DNA from: Paraburkholderia fungorum
GTDB lineage: Bacteria > Pseudomonadota > Gammaproteobacteria > Burkholderiales > Burkholderiaceae
Assembly (NCBI RefSeq): GCF_003610895.1
Contig: NZ_MCAS01000023.1
Coordinates: 62,001 to 126,000 of the forward strand
Reading direction: 5' to 3'
Length of the DNA stretch: 64,000 bases
This document shows, piece by piece, positions 10,335 through 18,850 of the stretch (its first letter is position 1; each line of letters begins with the position of its first letter). Made by a program: the position numbers and the translations under genes. The notes beneath the pieces were generated by a model. It searched no databases, had not been told where the DNA came from, and was given only the letters and a program-made list of their open reading frames with translations.

Positions 10335-11204
10335 ATGAGCGCCGTGCGTCGTTTTCTGCCATTGGTCTTGCTGGTCGGGCCGTCTGCGCTGGTACTCGGC
10401 GTACTCGCGCTGTACCCGGTCCTGCGCGTCCTGGTCGATTCGTTTTTCAACGTCGACTATGCGTCGGGGCAGCGCGCATTTGCCGGGCTGGGAAATTATC
10501 GCTCGGTGCTCGCGGACAGTGAGTTTGCAGCCAGTTTCTTCAATACGCTGCAATTCACGGTCGTGGCTTCGGTTAGCGAAGTGGTGCTGGGCGGCGCGTT
10601 GGCGCTGCTGTTTTCCCGGGCATTTCGCGGTCGCCGTTTTGTCATGCCGTTCCTTATTCTGCCGATGATGCTGTCGACGCTGGTGTGCTCGGCAATCTGG
10701 CGCAACTGGCTGAATTACAGCGGGTTCCTCAACGCCTTGCTCGCGGTGTTCGGTTTGCCGGGCGTGCAATGGCTGTCCGATCCGAACCTGGCGATCTGGT
10801 CGCTCATTCTTGTGGACGTCTGGCAATGGACACCTATGGCATTCCTGATCATTCTCGCCGGTTTGCAGTCCATTGCTCCCGAGCTGTATGAAGCGGCCCG
10901 CACCGACGGTGCGAGTGAATGGCAATGTCTGCGCCACATCACGCTGCCGCTGATCGTGCCGCAGATCGTGCTGGCAATGCTGTTGCGTTCAGTCGACACC
11001 TTCAAGCTGTTCGACAAGGTCTATGCGCTCACGGGCGGCGGGCCTGGGAATGCGACCCAGACGCTGTCGACCTATGTCTATGACACGGGTTTCCGCTTCT
11101 TCAATGTCGGGCCGGCCAGCGCCGCTTCGGTGTTGATGCTGCTGGTGGCGGCCGTGCTGGTCTCGGCGAACGTATGGTTGTCGATCCGCAAGGCGGGCGC
11201 ATGA
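10335..11204 (+). CDS. ABC transporter permease (UgpA/MalF type)
   Basis: 289-aa inner-membrane permease with six hydrophobic segments. The EAA loop reads EAARTDGASEWQCLRHITLP, which docks with the ATPase, followed by the second-half signature FKLFDKVYALTGGGPGNAT typical of sugar permease subunit 1. A TTG at 10323 is in frame, but ATG 10335 (MSAVRRFLP) is the natural start. It is 22 bp after the binding-protein gene and its stop overlaps the next permease start (ATGA), so the two are translationally coupled. Confidence 0.93.
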   Translation: MSAVRRFLPLVLLVGPSALVLGVLALYPVLRVLVDSFFNVDYASGQRAFAGLGNYRSVLADSEFAASFFNTLQFTVVASVSEVVLGGALALLFSRAFRGRRFVMPFLILPMMLSTLVCSAIWRNWLNYSGFLNALLAVFGLPGVQWLSDPNLAIWSLILVDVWQWTPMAFLIILAGLQSIAPELYEAARTDGASEWQCLRHITLPLIVPQIVLAMLLRSVDTFKLFDKVYALTGGGPGNATQTLSTYVYDTGFRFFNVGPASAASVLMLLVAAVLVSANVWLSIRKAGA

Positions 11205-12055
11205 TGAATTCCGCTGCCTCATCCCCGGTTTTTCGCCAGACGGGCCAGCATGCGGTGCTCTGGTTGCTGCGGGCCACCGCGCTGATCCTGTTGCTGCTGC
11301 CCTGCATCTGGATGCTTGGCGCCGCATTCACGCCGACCCTCGAGCGACTCGATCATCCGCTCGCGCTGTGGCCGCAGGTGCCGACCCTGCAGCACTTCGA
11401 ATCGGTATGGGCAAGCGGCATCGGGCGGCAGTTGCTGAATTCGCTGCTCGTCAGTTGCGGCACCACGCTGCTCTCGCTTGCGCTCGCGTTTCCGGCTGCC
11501 TATGCACTCGTGCGCCTGCGCTTTCCGGCGCGCCTCGACCTGCTGTTTCTGATGCTGGTGCTGGCCGTCAAGCTGATGCCGCCGATTACGGTGGCGGTGC
11601 CGCTGTTCACGCTCGCTAAGACCCTGCATCTGCTCGATTCCGAGTTCGGACTGATGCTCGCCTATCAGGTGTACACGCTGCCGCTGTCGATCTGGATGCT
11701 GCTTTCGTTCGTGCGGGAAATTCCCATCGACTATGAAGAGGCCGCCTGTCTCGATGGCGCCGGGCTCGCCCAGCGGCTCGTGCATATCGTGCTGCCGCTG
11801 TGTGCGCCCGGGCTGGTCGCTACCGCGATCTTCGTGATGATCACCGCCTGGAATGAATTTCTGCTTGCCCTGCTGTTTCTCTCCACGCCGAGCCGCTTCA
11901 CGCTGCCGCTCGCTGTGGCGGGCTATGTCACGGAGAACGGCATCGATTGGGGCGATCTGATGAGTGTCGGAATGATCGCGTCCTTGCCGACGCTGGCAGT
12001 CGCGGGATACGTACAGCGTTATTTGTTGCGCGGTTTTTCCGGCGGGTTGAAGTAA
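11201..12055 (+). CDS. ABC transporter permease (UgpE/MalG type)
   Basis: 284-aa second permease of the same importer. It has six hydrophobic segments, with the EAA loop EEAACLDGAGLAQRLVHIVLP and the conserved ITAWNEFLLALLFL after it. ATG 11201 overlaps the preceding stop codon (ATGA), which fixes the start better than the GTG 27 bases upstream. The dedicated ATPase is not adjacent but lies beyond the porin gene at 13514. Confidence 0.93.
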   Translation: MMNSAASSPVFRQTGQHAVLWLLRATALILLLLPCIWMLGAAFTPTLERLDHPLALWPQVPTLQHFESVWASGIGRQLLNSLLVSCGTTLLSLALAFPAAYALVRLRFPARLDLLFLMLVLAVKLMPPITVAVPLFTLAKTLHLLDSEFGLMLAYQVYTLPLSIWMLLSFVREIPIDYEEAACLDGAGLAQRLVHIVLPLCAPGLVATAIFVMITAWNEFLLALLFLSTPSRFTLPLAVAGYVTENGIDWGDLMSVGMIASLPTLAVAGYVQRYLLRGFSGGLK

Positions 12056-12118
12056 ATCGAAGAAAGCAGGCGTCACGCGCTGCTCGATGGCGCCTGCGTC
12101 AGGTGACATTGTCAATGT

Positions 12119-12138
12119 GCCGGGCGCCTGGGCGCCCG
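12119..12138 (+). other. Hairpin in the porin leader
   Basis: A perfect 8-bp stem CGGGCGCC/GGCGCCCG (12121-12138) sits 30 bases before the porin start, without a T-run. A short palindrome TGACATTGTCA lies just upstream at about 12103-12113. It could separate porin expression from the permease transcript; its role is unknown. Confidence 0.35.
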
Positions 12139-12167
12139 TCTACCTACCACACTGGAGATCCATTCAA

Positions 12168-13373
12168 ATGAAGAAGCACTTGGCGGTCGCGATGGCGGCT
12201 GCAGGCCTTGCAGCGACCACGACGGCCCAGGCTCAGAGCAGCGTCACGCTCTACGGGGTCATCGATAACGGCATTGTTTACCAGAACAGCAGTACGTCGC
12301 GGGGCTCGACGACGGGTGGTCACTCCGCCGTCACGATGTCGAACGGCGCATGGGCCGGCAGCCGGTTCGGCCTGAAGGGCGGTGAAGATCTCGGCGGTGG
12401 TACGAAGGCGATCTTCCAGCTCGAAGCCGGTGTGAACAGTGCGAACGGTATGTCGCAGTTCACGGGTGGGATGTTCACGCGCCAGGGGTGGGTGGGCTTG
12501 ACGAATCCGGCCTACGGTACGTTCACGGCAGGTCGCCAGTACACGTCGTACTACTCACTGCTTTCGCCGTATAGCCCGACGACTTATCTGACGGGTTTCT
12601 TCGGCGCGCATCCAGGCGACATCGATTCGCTCGACACGACGATCCGCGCGAACAATTCGCTGGTCTATACGTCGCCGAAGCTCTACGGCTTTACGGTGAG
12701 CGGTTCGTATGCGCTTGGCGGCGTGGCGGGCAGCACCAATGCCGGTTCGACCTGGAGCGCGGCGATTCAGTATCTGAATGGTCCGTTCGGTATCGCAGCG
12801 GGTTTCCAGCGCGTCAACAATTCGACGCCCGGCGGTGGCGCATGGGGTGCTGCGTCGACGACGAACTCGGGCGGCCAGCCTGGCGTCTCGGCGATCAACA
12901 ACGGCTACCAGACCGCGCAGGGACAGCAGCGCGTCGCGGTGACGGCGGGCTACAAGTTCTCGACGGCGTGGGACGTGTCGGTGTCCTACTCGAATGTTCA
13001 GTACATTCCGGGCGTGGGCTCGTCGTTCCGCAACACGGCGACCTTCAACACCGCAGGCGCGGCATTGCACTGGAAGCCGACAGTGAGCTGGGATTTCGCG
13101 GGTGGCTATAGCTATACGCGTGCAACGCAGTCGAACGGCATCACGAGCGCGGCGCAATATCATCAGATCTCGCTCACGCAGTACTACAGCCTGTCGGCGC
13201 GTACGGGTCTGTATCTGGGCGAGGCGTATCAGCACTCGAGCGGCAAGACGATCGGCTCGAACGGCGTAAGCATCATCAACGCCACGGCGTCGATCGGTGA
13301 CGGCTTCAATGGCTCGCCTTCGTCGTCCGGCAGCCAGTTCGCGGCGGGCGTCGGCATTCTGCACCGGTTCTGA
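12168..13373 (+). CDS. Gram-negative porin (OmpC/Omp32-like)
   Basis: 401-aa outer-membrane porin of the beta-proteobacterial general porin family. A signal peptide (MKKHLAVAMAAAGLAATTTA, cleavage near AQA) is followed by SSVTLYGVIDNGI, the classic first beta strand, and the SRFGLKGGEDLGGG motif. The protein ends VGILHRF with the C-terminal Phe needed for outer-membrane assembly. ATG 12168 has GGAG upstream. It is embedded between the ABC permeases and ATPase, suggesting it admits the same solute across the outer membrane, although such porins can be general. Confidence 0.93.
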   Translation: MKKHLAVAMAAAGLAATTTAQAQSSVTLYGVIDNGIVYQNSSTSRGSTTGGHSAVTMSNGAWAGSRFGLKGGEDLGGGTKAIFQLEAGVNSANGMSQFTGGMFTRQGWVGLTNPAYGTFTAGRQYTSYYSLLSPYSPTTYLTGFFGAHPGDIDSLDTTIRANNSLVYTSPKLYGFTVSGSYALGGVAGSTNAGSTWSAAIQYLNGPFGIAAGFQRVNNSTPGGGAWGAASTTNSGGQPGVSAINNGYQTAQGQQRVAVTAGYKFSTAWDVSVSYSNVQYIPGVGSSFRNTATFNTAGAALHWKPTVSWDFAGGYSYTRATQSNGITSAAQYHQISLTQYYSLSARTGLYLGEAYQHSSGKTIGSNGVSIINATASIGDGFNGSPSSSGSQFAAGVGILHRF

Positions 13374-13419
13374 GCGCAGTCGCCGCTGCAATGCGGCACC
13401 CGGTTCCGCAGTCACATGG

Positions 13420-13454
13420 GCTGCCTCTCATCGCTTGCGAGGCTGAGAGGCAGC
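13420..13454 (+). other. Long hairpin between porin and ATPase genes
   Basis: An 11-bp perfect stem GCTGCCTCTCA/TGAGAGGCAGC (13420-13430 with 13444-13454) and 13-base loop, not followed by a T-run. It lies 47 bp after the porin stop and 60 bp before the ATPase start. It resembles a 3'-stabilising hairpin or leaky attenuator more than a classical terminator. Confidence 0.55.
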
Positions 13455-13513
13455 CGTCTGCTGCGGCATTGCTCCGTGGCTTGAGGCGACGGTATTACGA
13501 CAGGAAATACACG

Positions 13514-14608
13514 GTGGCTACACTCACACTCCGTGCGGTCTGCAAGACGCGGCACGCCCGGCAGCAGGTTTTGCGCGACATCGATCTCGAGGTGGCGGAC
13601 GGCGAATTTGTCGTGCTGGTCGGTCCTTCGGGCTGCGGAAAATCGACCCTGTTACGGATGACGGCCGGGCTCGAAAGCATCACGTCCGGTGACATCAGGA
13701 TCGGCTCGCGTATCATCAACGAGGTTGAGCCGCAAGAGCGCAATGTCGCGATGGTATTTCAAAGTTACGCGCTCTATCCCCACATGACGGTTGCGCAGAA
13801 CATCGCATTCGGTCTGCGGATGCGCGGCATGACGCCGGAGAAGGTTCGCGAGCGCGTCGCGGCAACTGCACAGATGCTTTCGCTCGACGCCTTGCTTGAG
13901 CGCAAGCCGCACGCGTTGTCGGGCGGACAACGGCAACGGGTCGCCATGGGGCGCGCGATCGTGCGCGAACCTGCGCTCTTTCTGTTCGACGAACCCTTGT
14001 CCAATCTCGATGCCAAATTGCGTAGTCAGATGCGCGCGGAAATGCGCAACCTGCACACGCGTCTCGGCACAACGACGCTCTATGTCACGCACGATCAGGT
14101 CGAAGCGATGACGCTGGCACAGCGAATCGTCGTGCTGAATCAAGGACGCATCGAACAGATCGGCACTCCGGAACAAATCTACGAACGTCCCCAGAGCACC
14201 TTTGTCGCCAGCTTCATGGGCTCGCCTGCGATGAATCTGCTGCACGGCCGCCTGTCTGATGACCGTCGGCACTTCGACGTCAACGATGGACCGCGGATCG
14301 CCATTGCCGGCGCGAGCGATTCCGGTGCCGCCGTCGTGGCTGGTCGCGAGTGCGTGCTTGGCGTTCGCCCCGAGCATGTGATGGTGGCGGTCAGCGGCGA
14401 AGGAGCCGATCAGCAGATCCGACTGCCCGTCGATGCGTGCGAGATGCTGGGGGCGGACAATCTCGCCTTCGGCAGCCTGGGCAAGCAGAGTCTGGTGGTG
14501 CGTCTGCCGTATCACCGGCGACCCGCGCCGGGCGAACTGCTCAGCGTAACCTTGCCGGCCCGGCAGCTTCATTTTTTCGATGCGGCGAGCGGTCAGCGCA
14601 TCGCTTGA
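13514..14608 (+). CDS. ABC transporter ATP-binding protein (UgpC/MalK type)
   Basis: 364-aa ATPase for the importer encoded upstream. It shows Walker A GPSGCGKST, Q-loop VFQSYALYPHM, signature LSGGQRQRVAMGRAI, Walker B LFLFDEPLSNLDA and the H-loop TLYVTHDQVEAM. A C-terminal TOBE-type regulatory domain of about 120 residues follows, as in UgpC/MalK. The start is GTG 13514 (MATLTLRAVCKT), supported by AGGAAA seven bases upstream; the longer open frame adds 41 residues unlike the family. It converges with the lacI gene, leaving 7 bp between stops. Confidence 0.94.
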   Translation: MATLTLRAVCKTRHARQQVLRDIDLEVADGEFVVLVGPSGCGKSTLLRMTAGLESITSGDIRIGSRIINEVEPQERNVAMVFQSYALYPHMTVAQNIAFGLRMRGMTPEKVRERVAATAQMLSLDALLERKPHALSGGQRQRVAMGRAIVREPALFLFDEPLSNLDAKLRSQMRAEMRNLHTRLGTTTLYVTHDQVEAMTLAQRIVVLNQGRIEQIGTPEQIYERPQSTFVASFMGSPAMNLLHGRLSDDRRHFDVNDGPRIAIAGASDSGAAVVAGRECVLGVRPEHVMVAVSGEGADQQIRLPVDACEMLGADNLAFGSLGKQSLVVRLPYHRRPAPGELLSVTLPARQLHFFDAASGQRIA

Positions 14609-14615
14609 ATGGCGT

Positions 14616-15644
14616 TCAGGCGCAGCTTTTTCGCACCACGCCCGCGATCGGCACCACACGGGTGCGAGAGGTGCCGGAGAACGCGTTCATACGGTCGATC
14701 AGCATGTCGGTCGCGGCATTCGCGAGGGCGTGCGTGTCCTGCTGGATGGTGGTGAGTTGGTAGTTTTCATAGCTGGCGGCAGGAATATCATCGAAGCCCA
14801 CCACTCGAAGCTCGTCCGGCACACGCATCGCGAAGTGTTGCCGCGCGGCATCGATAAAACCCAGTGCGAGCAGATCGGACGAGCAGAACACGCCGTCGGG
14901 ACGCACTTCCTGATTCAGCAGCGCATGCGCTGCCGCCATGCCGCATTCGTAGGTATCGGCCGCCGTAACGTGCATCCCGGCCGGAAGGGCAAGCTGTGGG
15001 TTTTTCTTTGCAATGCGCTGGACGGCGCGAACAAAACCGGTGCCGCGCGATTTTCCGTTGTAACTGGTCTTCGTCGGGCCAACGAAGGCGAGCCGCGTAG
15101 CACCGGCATCGATCAGCATTTGCGCGGCCAGCGCGGCGCCTGCTGCGTTATCGCTCACCGCGACGTCCGCACCCGGCAGATTCGATGCGCGGTTGATCAT
15201 GACGACCGGAATCTCGCCCTCGAGGTACTGGCGGGCGAGGTCAAGCGGGGGCGATGCGGAGGTCATGATGATGCCGGCGATCCGATAGCTCAGCAGCATA
15301 TCGAGCGATTGCTTGGTTTGCACCGGATCTTCCGCGTTCATCACGAGCGGCGTGAGCTGGTGGCGCCCGAGCGCGGCGATGATCTGCGACAGCAGCTTCG
15401 CGCGAAACGGGTTTTCGAAGCCCGCGGTGACGACACCGACCATGCTGCTGCGCTGCATGATCATTTCGCGCGCGATCAGGTTGACCTGGTAGCCGAGGGT
15501 GCGGGCAGCCTCCATCACGCGCTCCCGCGTCTCGGGCGCGATGCTGGCGGTAGGCGAGAAGGCGCGCGATACGGCAGAACGCGAGACACCGGCGCGGCGC
15601 GCGACATCGGCGGCGGTAATCCAAAGCGTTTGTTTCTTCGGCAT
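14616..15644 (-). CDS. LacI/GalR family transcriptional regulator
   Basis: 342-aa repressor. The N-terminal helix-turn-helix ITAADVARRAGVSRSAVSRAF (about residues 9-29) is followed by a hinge (SIAPETRERVMEAARTLGYQVN) and a periplasmic-binding-like effector domain with VVGVVTAGFENPF and the C-terminal VVGFDDIPAASY. It most probably controls the neighbouring transport genes through the palindrome at 9016-9039; local regulation is the rule for this family, but the effector is unknown. ATG 15644 is clear. It is divergent from the PI-PLC gene. Confidence 0.93.
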   Translation of the reverse strand: MPKKQTLWITAADVARRAGVSRSAVSRAFSPTASIAPETRERVMEAARTLGYQVNLIAREMIMQRSSMVGVVTAGFENPFRAKLLSQIIAALGRHQLTPLVMNAEDPVQTKQSLDMLLSYRIAGIIMTSASPPLDLARQYLEGEIPVVMINRASNLPGADVAVSDNAAGAALAAQMLIDAGATRLAFVGPTKTSYNGKSRGTGFVRAVQRIAKKNPQLALPAGMHVTAADTYECGMAAAHALLNQEVRPDGVFCSSDLLALGFIDAARQHFAMRVPDELRVVGFDDIPAASYENYQLTTIQQDTHALANAATDMLIDRMNAFSGTSRTRVVPIAGVVRKSCA

Positions 15645-15772
15645 GTATTAACGAGTGAGGGGATGCAAAACTTGCTTCGCGCAGCTTGCCCGGTCAAGAG
15701 GGCAAGAAGATGACCGTTAAACAATATACAGCGGAAGAGAGCGATTTCCAGACCGCTTAACCCATTACACCT

Positions 15773-16666
15773 ATGCACATTGATACCGCCGGGCCGGCAC
15801 CGGCTTGCTGGATGTCGGACCTTTCCGACGATTCTGTGTTGAACCAGTTAACTTTGCCGGGCAGCCACGACAGCTGCGCCTACACCGTGGAAGATCCGCT
15901 CGCGAAGACGCAGGGCGCGAGTCTCGCGAAACAACTGACATGCGGCGTGCGGGTGCTCGATATTCGCTGCCGGCATGAGCGCGATGTATTTCACATCAAT
16001 CACGCGCGCATTCCGCTTGGCCTGATGTTCGACGATGTCATCGCCGCGTGCGCGGCGTTTCTGGCGCGGTATCCCGGCGAATGTGTCGTGATGTCGGTCA
16101 AGGACGAATGTGGCAGCCAGGACTGCGCACGCAGTTTCGCGCAGACGTTCGAGTCGTACACCGAGCGCTATCCGGACGTACGCTGGTATCTGGGCGACAC
16201 GATTCCGCGCCTGGGTGAAGTGCGCGGCTCGATCGTGTTGTTGCGAAGGTTTGCAAGCGAGTCTGCGTTGGGAATCGATCTGTCGATGTGGCCTGACAAT
16301 GCCACGTTCGAGCTCGACCGGCCTGGCGCGGCCTTTTCCATTCAGGACGAATTTCGAGTGCCGGTCGAGGCGTCGATTGACTACAAATATCGTGCGATCG
16401 AAGCCCTGCTTGTTCGCAGCGGGTCGCGTGCGACGCAGCGCTGGGTCGTCAATTTCTGCAGCGGTACCGGAATGGGCGCTAATCCGCGCAAGGTGGCCTG
16501 CGGGAGCGGCCGGCGCCGCGGTATCAACGACATGCTGACCGAACGCCTCGTGACTCACGACGGACCGTGCGGGACCATGATGATCGACTTCTGCGAGCAC
16601 GCGGACTGGGCGCTGGTTCGTGCGCTGGTGGCACGCAATGCTAGCGGACGGTCGACTGCGACCTGA
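15773..16666 (+). CDS. PI-PLC X-domain phosphodiesterase
   Basis: 297-aa member of the bacterial phosphatidylinositol-specific phospholipase C family, which cleaves phosphoinositol phosphodiesters to a (cyclic) inositol phosphate. The catalytic set can be traced: PGSHDS with His32-Asp33, GVRVLDIR (Asp63, Arg65), INHARIPL with second His77, and VMSVKDE with Lys110, matching His32/Asp33/Arg69/His82/Lys115 of the Bacillus cereus enzyme. Unlike secreted homologues, no signal peptide is visible at ATG 15773, so it looks cytosolic. It is divergent from lacI and followed by an IMPase-family gene. The true substrate (lipid, glycerophosphoinositol or other) is not shown by sequence. Confidence 0.85.
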   Translation: MHIDTAGPAPACWMSDLSDDSVLNQLTLPGSHDSCAYTVEDPLAKTQGASLAKQLTCGVRVLDIRCRHERDVFHINHARIPLGLMFDDVIAACAAFLARYPGECVVMSVKDECGSQDCARSFAQTFESYTERYPDVRWYLGDTIPRLGEVRGSIVLLRRFASESALGIDLSMWPDNATFELDRPGAAFSIQDEFRVPVEASIDYKYRAIEALLVRSGSRATQRWVVNFCSGTGMGANPRKVACGSGRRRGINDMLTERLVTHDGPCGTMMIDFCEHADWALVRALVARNASGRSTAT

Positions 16667-16831
16667 CTCGACTGTGGTGTGTCGGGCGTCACAAGCGCAA
16701 GCGCGAGATATCAATGGAGGGATTTCTGAGCGATCGGGATGGCTCCAGATGTCACGCTGTTTCTCCAAAGGTTCCAGTCAACTTTGCTGCCGGACGGTCG
16801 TCATGCCGCTCCGTCAAAAGGATTCAGGCTC

Positions 16832-17626
16832 ATGCATCCCATGCTCAATATCGCTGTCAGCGCCGCCCGCCGCGCGGCGCTGATCATCACCCGCGCGTCA
16901 TTCGATCTCGAACTGCTGCAGATCAGCAAGAAGCAGCACAACGATTTCGTTACAGAAGTCGATAAGGCATCCGAAGCGGCAATCATCGATACACTGAAGA
17001 CCGCCTATCCCGATCACGCGATCCTCGCGGAAGAATCGGGGCAGTCGGACAACGTGTCCGAGTACCAGTGGATCATTGATCCACTCGACGGCACCACGAA
17101 TTTCATCCACGGCTTTCCGTACTACTGCGTGTCGATCGCGCTCGCGCACAAGGGTACGGTCACGCAGGCCGTGGTCTACGACCCGACCCGCAACGACCTG
17201 TTCACGGCCACGCGCGGCAGCGGTGCATTCCTGAACGACCGCCGCATTCGCGTGGCGGAGCGTGACCGTCTCGCAGACGGCCTGATCGGCACCGGTTTCC
17301 CGTTCCGCGATATGGCGGACCTCGACGCCTACACGCGCCTGTTCGCCGAAATGACCGGCGCTTGTGCCGGTCTGCGCCGTCCGGGCGCAGGCGCGCTCGA
17401 TCTCGCGAACGTCGCGGCCGGTCGTCTCGACGGGTTCTTCGAACAGGGGTCGAGCGCGTGGGATATGGCGGCGGGCAGCCTGCTGGTCAGGGAAGCGGGC
17501 GGCCTGGTTGGCGACTATGCCGGTGGTTCCGATTTTCTGCGCTTGGGAGAGGTCGTCGCGGGAAACCCGAAGCTGTATGCGCAGATGGTGCCGATGCTCA
17601 CGGAATACAGCCGCATGAAACGGTGA
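16832..17626 (+). CDS. suhB: Inositol-1-monophosphatase family protein (SuhB-like)
   Basis: 264-aa Mg-dependent phosphatase of the IMPase family, which removes phosphate from myo-inositol-1-phosphate. The metal-site motifs are intact: NDFVTEVD, AILAEESG, IDPLDGTTNFIHG and SSAWDMAAG. ATG 16832 has AAAAGGA nine bases upstream; the open frame to 16739 adds unrelated residues. SuhB is often a housekeeping protein (also an rRNA-transcription factor), so it may be the only genomic copy or a paralogue. Its position behind the PI-PLC gene fits an inositol phosphate pathway. Symbol given by similarity. Confidence 0.88.
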   Translation: MHPMLNIAVSAARRAALIITRASFDLELLQISKKQHNDFVTEVDKASEAAIIDTLKTAYPDHAILAEESGQSDNVSEYQWIIDPLDGTTNFIHGFPYYCVSIALAHKGTVTQAVVYDPTRNDLFTATRGSGAFLNDRRIRVAERDRLADGLIGTGFPFRDMADLDAYTRLFAEMTGACAGLRRPGAGALDLANVAAGRLDGFFEQGSSAWDMAAGSLLVREAGGLVGDYAGGSDFLRLGEVVAGNPKLYAQMVPMLTEYSRMKR

Positions 17627-17750
17627 TGGTCGTGAGGCCTGCAGAGGGGAATTAGGGGCGTGTTTTTTTGCCGCTCTGTTCACGTGGTTTTCACGCGATT
17701 GCGCGCGCAATTGCAGCTCGTCGAGTTTGTGTAGCTGAATTCGCGCGCCA

Positions 17751-17789
17751 AAGAAAAAGGGCTTGCGACGCTGACGCGTGCAAGCCCTT
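17751..17789 (-). terminator. Rho-independent terminator of tRNA-Lys
   Basis: A 10-bp perfect stem AAGGGCTTGC/GCAAGCCCTT (arms 17757-17766 and 17780-17789). Read on the minus strand it ends in TTTTTCTTT directly downstream of the tRNA. Confidence 0.85.
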
Positions 17790-17797
17790 GAATCTTT

Positions 17798-17873
17798 TGG
17801 TAGGCCGTACGGGATTCGAACCTGTGACCAACGGATTAAAAGTCCGCTGCTCTACCAGCTGAGCTAACGACCC
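17798..17873 (-). tRNA. tRNA-Lys (anticodon UUU)
   Basis: A 76-nt cloverleaf read on minus. The acceptor GGGTCGT pairs with ACGGCCT (including G-U pairs), discriminator A and encoded CCA (17800-17798); the D-arm contains AGCTCAGCTGGTAGAGC, and the T-arm has GGTTCGAATCC. The anticodon loop is CTTTTAA, giving anticodon TTT at 17840-17838. It sits between suhB and the tol-pal operon and is followed by its own terminator. Confidence 0.97.
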
Positions 17874-17956
17874 AAAAGAGAAGCGAGATTATAGCGATAG
17901 CCGCCGCAGGCTGTCAACCCATGGTGGTTAGTTGAGGTATCTGTACTTCAGATAGT

Positions 17957-17988
17957 GAAAAGCCCGAGGTATTGCTACCCCGGGCTTT
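17957..17988 (-). terminator. Terminator of the tol-pal-cpoB operon
   Basis: An 8-bp stem AAAGCCCG/CGGGCTTT with an inner GGTA/TACC stem (17959-17988). On the minus strand it runs into CTTTTCAC. It lies about 95 bp past the cpoB stop. Confidence 0.75.
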
Positions 17989-18081
17989 CCGGCGAGAGGC
18001 GCGCGTGGCCGTTAATTTTGAGGCCGCGTTCGAGACTGCGCAGCCACTGCGCGTTACATCAACTGCACAAACCTTGTGCGA

Positions 18082-18840
18082 CTACTTGATCTGCGACAGC
18101 TTGCTCTGAGCTGACTGCGCGACGTCCGAGCCGCTGTACTGCGCGACGATCTGCTCCAGCGTCTTCTTGGCCGCAGCCTTCTGACCTTGCTCGAGCTGAT
18201 TGTTCGCAATCGCGAGCAGCGCTTCCGGCGCACGCGGATGTTGCGGGTAGTTCTTCACCACACCTTGCCAGGTCGCCGTCGAGCCCTTGTAGTCACGCAG
18301 CGCATAAAGTGCGTTGCCGAGCCAGTACTGCGCGGTCGGCTGGTAGGGGCTATTCGGATACTTGGAGATGAAGCTGCGGAACGATGCCGCCGCGTTCTTG
18401 AAGTCGCCATTGCGGAACTGCTGTGAAGCCGCATTGAACGAATCGGTTTCACCCGGCTGCACCTCGCCCTGGACGCCGTCCACTGTCTGTTGCTGCGGTT
18501 CGAATTTCTTCAGCCGCGTGTCCAGATCGGTGTAGTAGTCCTTCTGCTGTTTTTGCAGTATGGAGAGCTGGTTGCCCATATCCTCGTTCTGCCCACGCAA
18601 CGTCGCGACCTGCTGATTCAGCTGATCGAGACGGTTGGTCTGATCGATGATCGTGCGCTGTGCAGCCGACAGTTGGCTCGACAGGCTATCGGTCTTCGAA
18701 CGCAGATCGAGAATAGCCTGGCGGGCCTGATCGTCGTCGAAGATGCCCGCATGCGCGGGCACAGCCGCGAAGGCCGTGCCCGCGACGCAGGCCGCTGCGG
18801 CAAACCGCAGCCAGGAGAAACGATGCGTCATTCGGCTCAT
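18082..18840 (-). CDS. cpoB: Cell division coordinator CpoB (YbgF)
   Basis: 252-aa periplasmic protein that links Tol-Pal with peptidoglycan synthesis at the septum. A signal peptide ends near VPAHA before GIFDDDQARQAI. A coiled-coil of heptads follows (about residues 40-105), then tetratricopeptide repeats, e.g. FRSFISKYPNSPYQPTAQYWLGNAL. ATG 18840 is used here; an ATG at 18831 (MTHRFSW) is an equally plausible start, and a GTG precedes both. Last gene of the tol-pal operon, 10 bp after pal. Confidence 0.94.
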   Translation of the reverse strand: MSRMTHRFSWLRFAAAACVAGTAFAAVPAHAGIFDDDQARQAILDLRSKTDSLSSQLSAAQRTIIDQTNRLDQLNQQVATLRGQNEDMGNQLSILQKQQKDYYTDLDTRLKKFEPQQQTVDGVQGEVQPGETDSFNAASQQFRNGDFKNAAASFRSFISKYPNSPYQPTAQYWLGNALYALRDYKGSTATWQGVVKNYPQHPRAPEALLAIANNQLEQGQKAAAKKTLEQIVAQYSGSDVAQSAQSKLSQIK

Positions 18841-18850
18841 CACCCGTTAC

